DNA of 64,000 nt from Utricularia gibba (lineage: Eukaryota; Streptophyta; Magnoliopsida; Lamiales; Lentibulariaceae): the NCBI GenBank assembly GCA_002189035.1, contig CM007992.1, forward strand, positions 2,046,001 through 2,110,000, written 5' to 3'. The notes under the pieces were generated by a model. The model saw only the letters and a program-made list of their open reading frames with translations, was not told where the DNA came from and did not search any database. Shown piece after piece: positions 10,299 through 20,953 of the stretch (position 1 is the first letter of the stretch; each line of letters starts with the position of its first letter). The translations under genes were made by a program, and so were the position numbers.

Positions 10299-10317
10299 AA
10301 ACAAAGGCGATCATATC

Positions 10318-10632
10318 ATGCGATTTTTTATGTATAGAGAGATCTTGGGCAAGCATTCTAAAGAGATGACACTTTATTGTCCGAATGCATGTTGCGTGAG
10401 TAGATACAAAGCTCATGTTTGTGACATTGCACTTTCCCTGCTCCTTAGACATAGTTTTCCCTCCATTCAAAGATCACATAGGCGATACTATATCACTGTT
10501 TCCCCTGACTTCTGGAAACTGCCTTTCGTCTTATTCATAAGAACGTTAGGCCCTTTAAATAGCATCATGGGGCCCAACGCAACTTCACTTTCAGTCTTCC
10601 AACCTGATAGTAATAGAGACTGCTTTATTTAG
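10318..10632 (+). other. Unrecognised 104-codon ATG frame
   Basis: An open frame begins at the ATG at 10318. It is Cys/His-containing in the first third and hydrophobic near residues 85-95. I recognise no domain and see no splice context. It lies just outside the end of the duplicated copia block, so it may be chance or a captured fragment. Confidence 0.15.
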
Positions 10633-12700
10633 ATAAGAAGGCAGAGAAAAAGAATCAATCAATGGGATGGATCCACCTTTTGTCAATTTAGGTTGATTTT
10701 GTTTCTCCAGGTTCCTAAGTCAACACCTTACTACTCAGCTTTTAAGTTTTAAGTGCAGCCTGAACCTTTTTACACATTTGAGTAAAGTTAAAAATTGGTC
10801 CGTATCATTAGTGAAGTCTGAGGACCACGACTAATCCTGAAAAGGAATGAATGGGAAAAAAATAGCATGTTGCATTAATGAAGTGTTCGTAGGATATTTT
10901 GTTCTTATCAGATAGTTCCATAACCGTGTTCCAATTCTTGGAACTCAAAATGTCGGGTCAAAATGGATAGAGGTGGGGGCTTTACGGTTTCAATTAATTA
11001 AAATAAAGAAAAAAACAACCAGCTTCTCTTTTCAATTCGGAAAATTAACGATCTAATTAGACGTTCAAACTTGCATACTACTTGATAAGTGATTTTGGTA
11101 TTCCAACACATGTTATTTCATTACTCTTCAATGTTATTTTTACTTACTGTACATTCCACTATATCATTATTTTCAATTGATTTTGTATTATTTATATTAT
11201 TTTTTTTACCAACGCACTCTTTATTACCACATAACCCTAAGTAAATGTGAGAAAATCTCATATTGATCTCAAGCATCAAAAGAGATTGGCTCAATGGGCA
11301 CTGTTGGAAAGGTGCATTCTGTTTAATTTGTATGTAAGGTGTGAGATGTGAGAATTAGATTCGAATGTAAGAAAAACATGGATTATCACAAGAAATGAAA
11401 CAAATCTGATGATATGGTTTATTATATAATCTTACTTAACGAGAAATGGTGTTATAACATTTACCAAATAGCACTACTTTAAAATAACATATTCAAAATT
11501 TGCGTAACGATGTCAATTATCAAGATTTGCGCACATACACATGAGTGAGTTCTAGCAAAATGAATTCTAAATCCAAAGTTAATTTTATATTGTTTTGAAA
11601 ACCAGTCTTTTTTTTATTTTTTTTAATGCAAAATCAATATAAGTACATCACAAAGAAAAATACTTGGCCACCTCGGACGGTGTGTTGATTTCATCTCCAT
11701 TGTTGGAGAAATTCCACCAGCACAAATTTCCCTATGGATAGGATCGAAAATGCGTTCACAATTCACAAAACAACCCATCATTTTTTGGTTTATTGTATAT
11801 GTAACGAAACAGACGGGGTGGTTTGATACGAGTATTGGAGATTAGTCGGGATTTAATTCATTTCAATATATATAAATAGATATCATGAGTTCAGTGAATA
11901 AAATATTTTTTTCATGTGTATTAATATTATTAATATTTATTTGTAACATTTATTTGATATTATGATTTAAAATCTAAGGAATAATTTTATACGTAAAATT
12001 ACATTTACATTCTTATTAAAAACATTTAAAATACTATATCGACTACAAAATCTAATCTCAAAATCTGATGTTTTCTTTCTTTTTTAAAATATCAGATGAG
12101 CACCACTATTCCTATCACGATGCTCACAACAATAATTTAATTCAAGTCACATACCTGATCTTTGATTTTTATTTTATTATTACAATATTGCTTATTAAAA
12201 AAATATCACTTTTTTTTTTTTAGCAAAAGATGTTTTGGATTTAAAAAAGGCTACCTGCCCCTCAGTTTATATTTACCTACGCGTATGGTTTTGTATCTAG
12301 CTTATTATATTCATCAGATAAAATATACGTGAGCAAATTATTAATCTCATATTTAAACTCACCTTAAGTCAGGTACCAAATACCCTCCATTAGGATAATT
12401 TGTTACTTTTCAAATTATCTCTCCATTAAGAGAATTTAAGTAGCCGAAGTGCTAATTAGTTGAGGAGAAACTAATCTAATTGGTGACTATTGACATTTAT
12501 AATGATTGATCATAGATCAAAATTGCTATTCGTTCTGGTTAAAATTCTTCCTATTAATCTGTAAATTTTTCTCAGATACATGAAAATGATTCAGTTCCAA
12601 AGTTAAAGATTGTAGTTCTCTAACAAGCAAAACGATTTTGGAATAGCCCCGATGCAAGCTCGAATATGACCAGATTGTATGAGCAACACCAAATTTTTGG
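10633..12700. other. AT-rich intergenic stretch
   Basis: I see nothing recognisable over these 2 kb: no sustained frames, and long A/T runs, especially 11880-12250. It may be old transposon debris. Confidence 0.5.
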
Positions 12701-12762
12701 AGCCCAAACAACCATTTCTCCCACTCGCTGTCCCCCTTGTTTTGCCCCCTACTCTAAGGGAT

Positions 12763-12879
12763 TGTTGCACAAGAAGTCTATCGTATTCCAGAGATCCAAA
12801 TAAAGGATATAGCAGAACTCATACGCCGCAAGGCGCGACTAGAAGGAGCCACTCTTTTTATCTTGAATTACCCACCCGG
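12763..12879 (+). pseudogene. Unrecognised coding-like fragment
   Basis: About 37 codons are open with protein-like composition ('EVYRIPEIQIKDIAELIRRK', then a Gly/Pro-rich end). The stretch is GC-richer than its surroundings. It runs straight into the copia LTR end at 12915 and looks like part of an exon truncated by that element. I do not recognise the family. Confidence 0.3.
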
Positions 12880-12914
12880 AGGGGATTCAATACAACTCTG
12901 AAAGGGCTGGGATG

Positions 12915-13110
12915 AAGATGCACAAGAACACGATTTGGGATTTCTTCTCTTGTGAAAGAAAATGAACACAGCAGTATATGTACAAACAAAAGGGAAAATA
13001 GAATAAATAAAATGAATATAATTATACATTATTAATATATAATAAAATTTTCAGCTTGTTTTTTGTACACGATTATTTGCATCCTCATTTCACATCTTTA
13101 TCATTCAACA
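12915..13110 (-). repeat. Truncated 3' LTR of the minus-strand copia relic
   Basis: The minus strand reads TGTTGAATGATAAAGATG and matches 16695 downward with small indels. The far end is cut at about 12915 against an unrelated coding-like fragment. Confidence 0.6.
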
Positions 13111-13398
13111 TCAGGTAGGAACACGAGGTTATGAGTTTGATGGGTTGGAGGTTGGAGAAAAAATTAGAAGAATGGTACATATGTGAATTGGCTCTAATGT
13201 CTACTACCTATTCCCAAGATTTCATACAAGATATATCAGAATCATCAGTGAGCATGCACTTCGTTGTACTAGAGTAACAAGCGTCTCCAAAACATAAAGG
13301 GTGCAAACTAAGGTTTGAAGCATTACTAATAAAATCATCAAAACCGGCAAAGTTGGCCTTGGTTTGATCTCATGGAAGAATGTGTAGTCCAATATCTC

Positions 13399-13983
13399 TC
13401 ATGAATTCTTGCTTAATAAACTGTGCAGTTTTAGTGTTGATACCTGCACTACAAGAAAGATCTCCAACCAATGATATATTAGAAGGATTGGATGGTGGAT
13501 TAATAAACCTGCAGCAACAATAGAGTTAAGTCCAGTGATTGTGCAATGACCATGAGAATGAGTGTTTTGCCCTTGGTTTTCTCTAGCTGGTCGCTTCCGA
13601 AGTTTCAAGTACCAATCAGGCCATACAGATTCCAACACTCCTTTGAAACTAGTCTCTCTCAAATGATCGTTTTTCTTGCATTTTGTACAATAAGGATTCT
13701 TCTTTTCCACATATTTTGTCATGAGTAAATTCTTTTGAGAAAAGATATCAATAGGTAACATCATTCCCATCAAGGCAGATTCAGAGAGCATTGAATCTTT
13801 ACGTTGAAGGGTTTTAGCATTCAACATAATTGAGAAGGCCTCATCCAAGGAGGGTGTTTTATCCATGACCATGATCAAATTACAGGATACCTCAAATGAA
13901 TCATTCAAACCAGATAAGAAATGAGTTAAACGAATCATGTACACGCTATTGTTGTCCTCCAATTCAATACTAATTTGTTGCAC
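13399..13983 (-). pseudogene. Copia Gag fragment
   Basis: A 194-codon open frame without an ATG start. It carries a Gag (UBN2-like) region ('YMIRLTHFLSGLNDSFEVSC', 'TPSLDEAFSIML') and a zinc knuckle near residue 100 ('YCTKCKKNDHLRETSFK') whose last Cys has become Ser. The frame drifts after 'PDWYLKL'. It belongs to the minus-strand relic 12915-16695. Confidence 0.75.
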
Positions 13984-14917
13984 TTGATAATAGGCAAGAG
14001 ACTCTCAATTTCCTTCCATAAACTTTTCTAAGTGATAAATTGCCTTGAGACAGGGAAAAGAGTTCTTTGAAGAGGTGAAAAATATTAGTTGTGCTACATT
14101 TCCCAAAATGACTATCTATGATAACAATAATTTGTAAACTGTAGATTCTTTTATAAAAGTCCTTGCCAAGTCAATATGCATTTGAAGAATGATGAAGATG
14201 TTGCATAAATGAATATTTAGATAGTAAAATCATTCCATTAGAACCAATGACAAAGAGCAAGAATAAAAAGATTCTGTTACACTTAAGATTCTACTCAACA
14301 CTATTGAAATCAAACTTGGACTTGAAGACTTGGCATCAAAGGAGTTCAACTACTTGAAGCTAGATTTATCTTAGAGCCCAAAACATCTCTTCATCTTTGA
14401 TGTATACTATTGGACTTGTTAGTCTTTCCTTTTTATTTAGTTTACGCTTAGTAATATTTGAACTCAATTTAGGTATAAATACTCTAAAGACATACTCCGA
14501 GAAAGAACTTTAGCTTACTTCATGAATCTTGTAAGAAATTTTCTCTTTTTTTAATATTTGAACACTCTTGACTTATCAAGTTCATAAGGTTATGGTATCC
14601 AAGTATTATCACTTCCAATTTCTTCTTCTTCTGAAGCGTGGCTCCTAATTTCTTCTTTCTTTTATAGTCTGATTGCAAAAGATTCATTCTTTTGAAGGTA
14701 GACTTAGATATGTTCTTTTCTAAACATCACATCTCCTAATGTTTGTGAATTGCTAATCTCTTTAGTTAGAGGGTCATATCAAATAATAAAGCCAAGCTTA
14801 TATTTTCAATCCACGACAAACGTGACCAGATGGCTCATGCTTAAAATTTGTAGAACTAAGTGGAAGATTTACCAATTTAGAACCTGGGTTATCAGCAATA
14901 ATGAGAAGGTAAGTACG
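13984..14917. other. Mixed retroelement debris
   Basis: About 14290-14600 looks like a plus-strand LTR end: a TATA-like 'TATAAATACTC' near 14474 and a PBS-like 'TGGTATCCAAG' near 14592. No second copy is in the window to confirm it. From about 14800 to 14917 the minus strand carries the Gag N-terminus of the minus-strand copia relic. Confidence 0.35.
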
Positions 14918-16338
14918 ATTACTGATAGCACACAAATTTTCAGGTTTTTAGGATATGAAAATCATGAGTTTTTAATTATGTTTTGTTATTTATTTTATAG
15001 TTTTAAGTATTTTTATATAAAATTTAGAAAAATGTGATTTTTGGTATGTCAATAGGCTAAATCCTTTGATTTACCCCACCCATATTCTAACCCGATTTTG
15101 AGCCCACCAGCCACTCGAAAATCATGGAAAAGTCAAGGATTTCGTATAAGTTACCACACAGCAGGAAGCAATGAATACACTGTCCTGACAGCAGTCTGCA
15201 AGTCAGGGACAGGATTAGTGGAAATGTCAGAGAATTTACTTGCCTTAGACAATGGGAGGCGAGAGAAAGGGAGAGGAGAGAGAATTGCAAGGGAAAAACG
15301 CGTTTTTTCAAAATACACACAAGGGGTTTTCCCTCCAACCTTCAATGTTGGGGAGAGCAACTCCTTCACCAACAACAACACCTCCAACACGAAGAACCCC
15401 GACCAGAAGAAGAGAAGAAGAATTTCATCCTCAAGAATAGCATCAGAACCAATTTAGCACTACTATTTCGGTCCAAGAACAGTAGCAGACAGAAACTAGG
15501 CTTCTTACGACTTTGTTTTCGTTTGTTGATGTTTTTAGTTTCTACAACCAACTTCTACACAAGGTTCTTGAAATTCTCTCTATTTTATGTTAATGCCATT
15601 ACTTTTTACCTTTTAAATATGAGTAGCTTGAACTTTAGGAATGTCTTATGGTGAAGCATGGTGGTGTGGGTCTATGATTCTTAATAAAATTCATCATTGT
15701 TTCCTAGTTCTTGTTTCTATCATTCTATGGGTAGACCTAAGGAGGGAAACAAGTAACTTCGTAACTAAGAAGCTTGGTTTAGAGGTAGACCAACAAATCA
15801 AGGCGGCCGCAGTAGGTGTTAGTCCAGAGTAGAACTAGTAAAACCGGGTAGACCTAGTTTTATACACTTTGCATGCAGGTAGACCTAATTGTAAGCTTGG
15901 TGATGACATTGGGGATTAGCTTAGCTGAGGATATGACAAATAACCTAGGTAGATTTAGCTTATTTGAAGTTGTTAGTGTAGGAACATGAGAATTTACGTC
16001 AGACATTTTAACACCACACCAACTGCAAGTACTTAAAGCATCTTCGTATTATTCTGAGTTAGAACCAGTCCTTGTTACGTTTAGCGTTAAGACATGATAT
16101 TGTTTACTGATCTTGTTTACCACTATTGGTCCGAGCTTAAACTAAGATTCACTGTTATTCCGAATTGTGTATTTACTAAAACACTTAGGGAGCATAAGCT
16201 CTTCGTGATCTACCCCGACATTCATTATACAAGTTTTCTAAATTTGTATTTTGTGTAGATTAGGGACTATAAATTTATTTGATACGAAAATTTGGTTTTA
16301 TTGCAACGACATTGCAAAAATTTTCGTTTATCAATTAC
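14918..16338 (+). mobile_element. Solo LTR, Ty3/gypsy-type (Athila/Tat-like), with 5-bp target duplication
   Basis: The LTR proper is 14923-16333 (1411 bp), starting TGATAGCACACAAATTTTCA and ending TTTCGTTTATCA. ATTAC flanks it at 14918-14922 and 16334-16338. Long size, a start with TGATAGCAC, an internal 'ATGAGTAGCTTGAA' stretch near 15620 and an ending in 'GTTTATCA' are what I know from Athila/Tat-lineage LTRs; the lineage call is inference. There is no internal region and no second LTR, so it is a recombination product. It sits inside the minus-strand copia relic, splitting leader from Gag. Short frames inside it are chance. Confidence 0.8.
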
Positions 16339-16695
16339 ACATATCATTATCCCCAAAAATTCACAGCAGCCTTGGAGTCGATGGTCTTTGAAGAAGAATA
16401 GAGAGAATCAATGAGATTTTGATGGTAAATTCCTCCATATCCAATGAAGAGGAAAAGATAAGTGTGATGAATGTGGTTGTGATAGCATGAACAAGAACAT
16501 GATTTGGGATTTTTTTCTTTTGTGAAAGAAAATGAACACAACAATATATATACAAAGGATAGGGAAAAAGAATAAAGAAAATGAATATAATTATATAATA
16601 TTAATATATAATAAAAATTTTATCTTCTTTTCTGTACATGATCATTTGCACCCTCAACAGGTTTGTATCCTCATTCACGTCTTTGTCATTCAACA
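16339..16695 (-). repeat. 5' LTR and leader remnant of the minus-strand copia relic
   Basis: The minus strand begins TGTTGAATGACAAAGACG at 16695. Relative to the other copy it has a short extra segment near 16660-16680. It continues past the point where the copy at 12915 is truncated. Confidence 0.55.
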
Positions 16696-17129
16696 GTCCT
16701 GTCAGAAAGTTCAAAGGCGAATGGAGTATGGTGACCAATTAAACCAAATAAGCCTTGTCCACCGGTATCTCAGCAGTTCTTACTGTTGTTTTTACAGATC
16801 TTCCTTCTTATACTATCAAAGCATCACCCAGTTACAATACCAACATTATTTGGTTCCAAATTAAGAACAATACCTACTTGAAGTATTGCTATATTAACTT
16901 TTCTTGAATTATTTTTTATGGAATATCATTCAAGAATATTTCTAATTTCACCAAATGGACCAATTAGTAACTCAAGATTCCATACTTCTATAAAATGGAA
17001 AAGAAAGTGATCTGGAAAAGAAGTCTATAGATACAAGATAGAAAAAGTAGTGAATCGTAATCTTTTGCCATTTTGAACCTACTAATTTTGAATTAGGTTA
17101 CTTCATTTGGATTTTATGTCATTAAATAG
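16696..17129. other. Unassigned stretch
   Basis: I see no sustained coding frame or repeat partner between the copia LTR and repeat G. Confidence 0.4.
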
Positions 17130-18130
17130 TTTTTTTCAAAGTAACTTCTAGACAAGATATAAAACCTATAATAAAATAAGTATTTTTTTCATTTTTTAAT
17201 ATATAAGATAGCTTGTGTAAGGACTTAGGAAAACACATTACGTCAGTTTCTTTAAATTTTCCTAGTCCAATTAGGTTTATGTGTTTGGGGAGTTCTATTA
17301 AGCAGGGAGACCATATCGGGGGTTTGGTCATATTAATAAACAATGCTTGATCTTTTACTTCAAGGGGAAAATTTTTCAAGAAAACATGAGTAGCAGTTGT
17401 GCATAATAAGAGGGAAATAGGAGGATAAAAAAGGAAGAACCATTAGTAAGTTGAGAAGTGTTTGAATTTTATGCAACCACATACCCTTCAAGTACTATAA
17501 TAACTTTTTACGAGTTTTGATAGAAGCAAAAGAGGGATGGCAAGCAATGCACTATAACCCAAACATACACTAAGACAGTGATTAGAAAATTTTAGTCTGA
17601 AATATGTGCTAATGATGCAAATAAATTCTTAGATAAGGAGTTCCCAAGTATAGAAAAGGTGTAATGAAGGATTAAATCAAGGTAAGTGGGATGAATGTCC
17701 GTGAGTACCTAAAAACTATTTTACAAGAATAATTTTTGGAAGAGAAAAACTATTTTCTATGATATATGTAATTTTTGTACTATGTTATTTCACTTTCTGA
17801 TATTTGTAAAAGTTTTAGCTTTTATATGTCTAGTCTTCTTGCAATTTTAGGGTATAGTAGAATGTAAAGTGGAATGAAGTTTAGGATTTTAGAAACTGAT
17901 AGATATGGTGAGTTTACACTAAATAAGTTGATGACTTTTGCAATGAGATGAGTATTAGTAAACCCTTGAATCATTTTGGAATCACTTGAAAAGACTAACA
18001 TTGGAGGATATTATAAATCTTTTCATTACATATGATATAAACTGTTTTTTAAATCTGTGTGAACTCTTTTAAGTCTCAAAAGAAAGTTGATATCTCTACG
18101 CAAACAACTTCTTTTTATGTGCTTCTTTGT
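17130..18130 (+). repeat. Repeat G, copy 1 (unclassified)
   Basis: From about 17270 this matches 61125-61860 in the same orientation. The shared landmarks include 'GGGAGACCATATCGGG' near 17304 and 61172 and 'AAGTTGATATCTCTA' near 18083 and 61800. Copy 2 lacks about 160 bp present here (near 17830-17990). The minus strand keeps an 85-codon frame (17122-17379) only partly alike in copy 2. I cannot name the element. Strand is arbitrary. Confidence 0.7.
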
Positions 18131-18149
18131 GAGTCTGGAATTGTATCAG

Positions 18150-18310
18150 TTTGGCTTGATCATTTGAGCTGGTTATCAGAGCTGGTCTGCTCTTGTACTA
18201 AAACATTATTTTAGTGAAGTTTTCATACCTGGTGAGGATTCACCCCTGGTTTTTTCCGCAAGGGTTTCTATGTCAAAATTGCTTCGTGTTCTTTACAGTT
18301 TTAGCACCCA
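18150..18310 (+). repeat. Copia LTR end-like fragment
   Basis: 'GGATTCACCCCTGGTTTTTT' followed by 'TTTCTATGTCAAAATTGCTT' is the usual downstream part (R/U5) of plant copia LTRs. A degenerate 'GGTTATCAGAGC' lies nearby at 18170. No partner LTR was found. Confidence 0.45.
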
Positions 18311-18947
18311 AGATCCATCACGTTTTTGCTATTTTATTGAACCTTCAAATTTTCTGAAGTTTTTGATCCTACAATATACACATAAGAAAGGGATTATGTT
18401 TATTCTGTATATGGCAACTCATGCTTGACAAACTTCTAATTAAAGTCTCCAAAAACAACTCGGGTGCATATTTAATTCAAGACAATTTAACACACACAGG
18501 TATAAATGGGATTGGGTCTTGCTTCACATCTTGCAGTAGCATTGATAAATAATTTTGTCTCAATTATATTTATGTTTTTACAACTCTGTTAGATCGGTTT
18601 GCATTTATTTTATTTTATTTTATTTTTAGTTAAATTTTATATTTTTTACATTAATTTGTGTTTTTTAAAGATAAAATGTATTTTCTGATTTTTCAAGATA
18701 ATATCAACTTATCTTGAAGGAAATCAGAATGAACTTGATGCAGTCAAAAATTTAGTCTTTACGAATAAAGACTTGATGAAATATTCTCAATTAAGATAAG
18801 ATTGGATCTTATCTAAAAAAATTTAGATATAAGATTTAATAGGAGAACATCAAGAACATAATTTCGTATGATAAATTTGATAATAGAGACATTTTAATTC
18901 TGGATTTGATATAAATCCAAAATTTCCATTTATTCACCAATATGATA
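18311..18947. other. AT-rich stretch
   Basis: No coding frame or repeat partner recognised. It ends where repeat D begins. Confidence 0.4.
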
Positions 18948-19957
18948 GGTTTTAAGAAAATCTATCTTATTTTTTTAATACTTTCGTATTTACTATATAT
19001 AAAAAATGAAAAATTTGTAAACTAAACCAATCAAATATTCTAAATAATTCTAATCCAATTATTTTTTATCCAGTTTAACAAATTAGACCTAGATATTTCA
19101 TACTATTTCCTTTTGGAATATCTTGAATCCGAATCTGAACTAGTTAATTGAATTGTTGTATTGTATCAGCTCGGATTTCAGTAGAATGAACAAGACTCCC
19201 CAAAGCACTGTGATTCACATTTTGAACATTCCACTCTCATATGGGACGAAATCAACTTAACCTGTTTTCAAAGACTGTTGCGTCATTCCGCTTGTTGACG
19301 AACCAGATGTCACTTTGGGACGAGGGAGAAGAGGAACTTCTTTAAGTATATGTTTACTAGGGAGGAGATTTGGATCAATGAAACAATCAATTCCCAAAAT
19401 AGATTTTAAAATGATTATCGAATTCATGGAGTAGCTTTATGTTTTGAAAGAACTTGATTATGGAAAGTAAGTAATTTGAGGATTTCACCAATTCTTTTTT
19501 TCCTAATGAACGATTTTTCGAGAAAAAAACTCATTTTTTATCGATTTTTATTCTTTTTCAAATTCTTTTTCTATGTAATGATTCTATTATATTCCCAATT
19601 CCACCATGAATTCAACATGCTCGAAAAATGGATTTTGAGTCACATTGCAATTAACCTAATCAATAAAAATAACAAGAACAAAATATCAATCAAACGAATT
19701 TTATCTACTGCTAATACTTGAACATATTAGAAAAATGGTCAAAACTATGTAAAAAATTTGATTATTATACATTTTTTTTAACTGAATAAGTGAGAGAAAT
19801 GAGAGATTACCTCCTTGCTAAATGACCCGGCGAAAAGTGGCTAAAGAGAACTTGGTGGAAGTCGATTACACAGATAAGGCAAGCACAGCTAAAGACATTG
19901 CAAGTTTTTTCGAGTTTAATTCCAACACAAGAATGAGTCCAATCGTTTGTCTCTATA
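18948..19957 (+). repeat. Repeat D, copy 1 (without the 1.14-kb insertion)
   Basis: This matches 24880-27044 in the same orientation over its whole length, apart from the insertion at 25231-26383 in the other copy. Shared landmarks are 'ACCTAGATATTTCATA' and 'CTCCCCAAAGCACTGTGATT'. Near 19280, 'GTTGCGTCATTCCGC' is the unoccupied counterpart of the insertion site. It is non-coding as far as I can see. The match is too long for a MITE; it may be an LTR/leader or a duplicated intergenic segment. Confidence 0.75.
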
Positions 19958-20083
19958 CAGCTCAGACATGAATGTTTCCATTCAAAGCTTGGAGTTTGAA
20001 GGGCCAAATATACAGAACAAAAAGAAGGACCAACCAAAAAACGAAGTAAAAGTGAATAACACTAACCAATCCTTGGGATCCAT

Positions 20084-20875
20084 GAGAGCTCTATGGAACA
20101 GAACGACAGCTCTTGGAAGAACACAAGGGCGGAAGGAAGCATTATGATAGGTCAAGTGCCTTGTTGTCTATAGTTAGAGGTAATTCCTCTTTTCCTTCTC
20201 GTCCATTCACTAGCTGCAAATTTCAATTATTTTATGATAAAAGTGTGCAACTACTAGTAAATCAAAGGAGTGGAAAGAGATAATGGAATAATTTCACCAA
20301 TTACTTTACTGTGAAATCTCTCTTGATCTCTTACTGAGAGAGGCTCAGTAGAAGGCCATCCAGGTAGCAAGAGCAATAGCAAGGTGGGCACTGCCTGACA
20401 AGGCGTGCTTCAGTTCAAACATCAACTACGATCAGCATCACAATAGTTGAGATGGCTGTTGAGCACGGGGCATGGGAGACGCGTTTTGGATTGCTTGCAA
20501 ATGCTGAATGAACAAGAAACACCAAAAGGAAACCCTTTTACAGACAAACAGAGCGCAGAATGTGGCACAATGTGTGTGTATCTCAGAGACCAGTTGCTAC
20601 AGTGACGGTAAATTTGAATCCAAAGAACATAGAAATCCAACGATCAGTAAAGAAGAGTATAGTGATAACCAGCAGGGGGCAATTCCATAACGCTCACCGG
20701 CAGCATTCCATAGGGTGGCATCATCGGCGGTATGTCCGAAGTATAATACGCGCCTCCATTGCTGATTTTTTGCCAAACTAGCTTCACCCTACATTCCATA
20801 TTGTCTGCCCTGATGCCACACCATCTGCTCCTGAACCAGAAATTGCTGCTTCTTCTCCATTGTCAAAGAAAAATG
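20084..20875 (-). pseudogene. Clathrin-assembly (ANTH/PICALM-like) gene fragment, copy 1: C-terminal exon and 3' region
   Basis: On the minus strand, 20870-20660 reads 'MEKKQQFLVQEQMVW' and then, after a stop and frame slips, 'PPMMPPYGMLPV'. This is the Met/Pro/Tyr-rich C-terminal tail of plant ANTH-domain clathrin-assembly proteins, which recruit clathrin and AP-2 at the plasma membrane. Downstream (20640 to 20084) is a 3' region shared with 62384-62950 and, inverted, with 27235-27545. It contains a plausible intron, so this is copied genomic DNA and not a retrocopy. The ANTH domain itself is absent. Beyond 20875 the homology ends close to the copia LTR at 20954. Confidence 0.65.
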
Positions 20876-20953
20876 ATCATTTTTCCATCATCCAACCAGG
20901 TCAAATGCTGGACAGAAGACTACGTTGCCACCTTTCATATTTTGTAGAAATGC

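Larger units (their letters stand above)
12915..16695 (-). mobile_element. Degenerate minus-strand Ty1/copia element with two LTR remnants
   Basis: Related sequences lie at 12915-13110 and 16339-16695. On the minus strand both begin TGTTGAATGA and share a long AT-rich middle and the stretch 'TTCATTTTCTTTCACAA'. Between them in the same orientation are a Gag N-terminal remnant (about 14917-14800, 'DNPGSKLVNLPLSSTNF') and a larger Gag piece (13983-13399). The order fits one element read right to left with most of pol deleted. The 5' end is split by the solo LTR at 14923-16333. The duplication that would flank the element is not visible. Confidence 0.6.
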
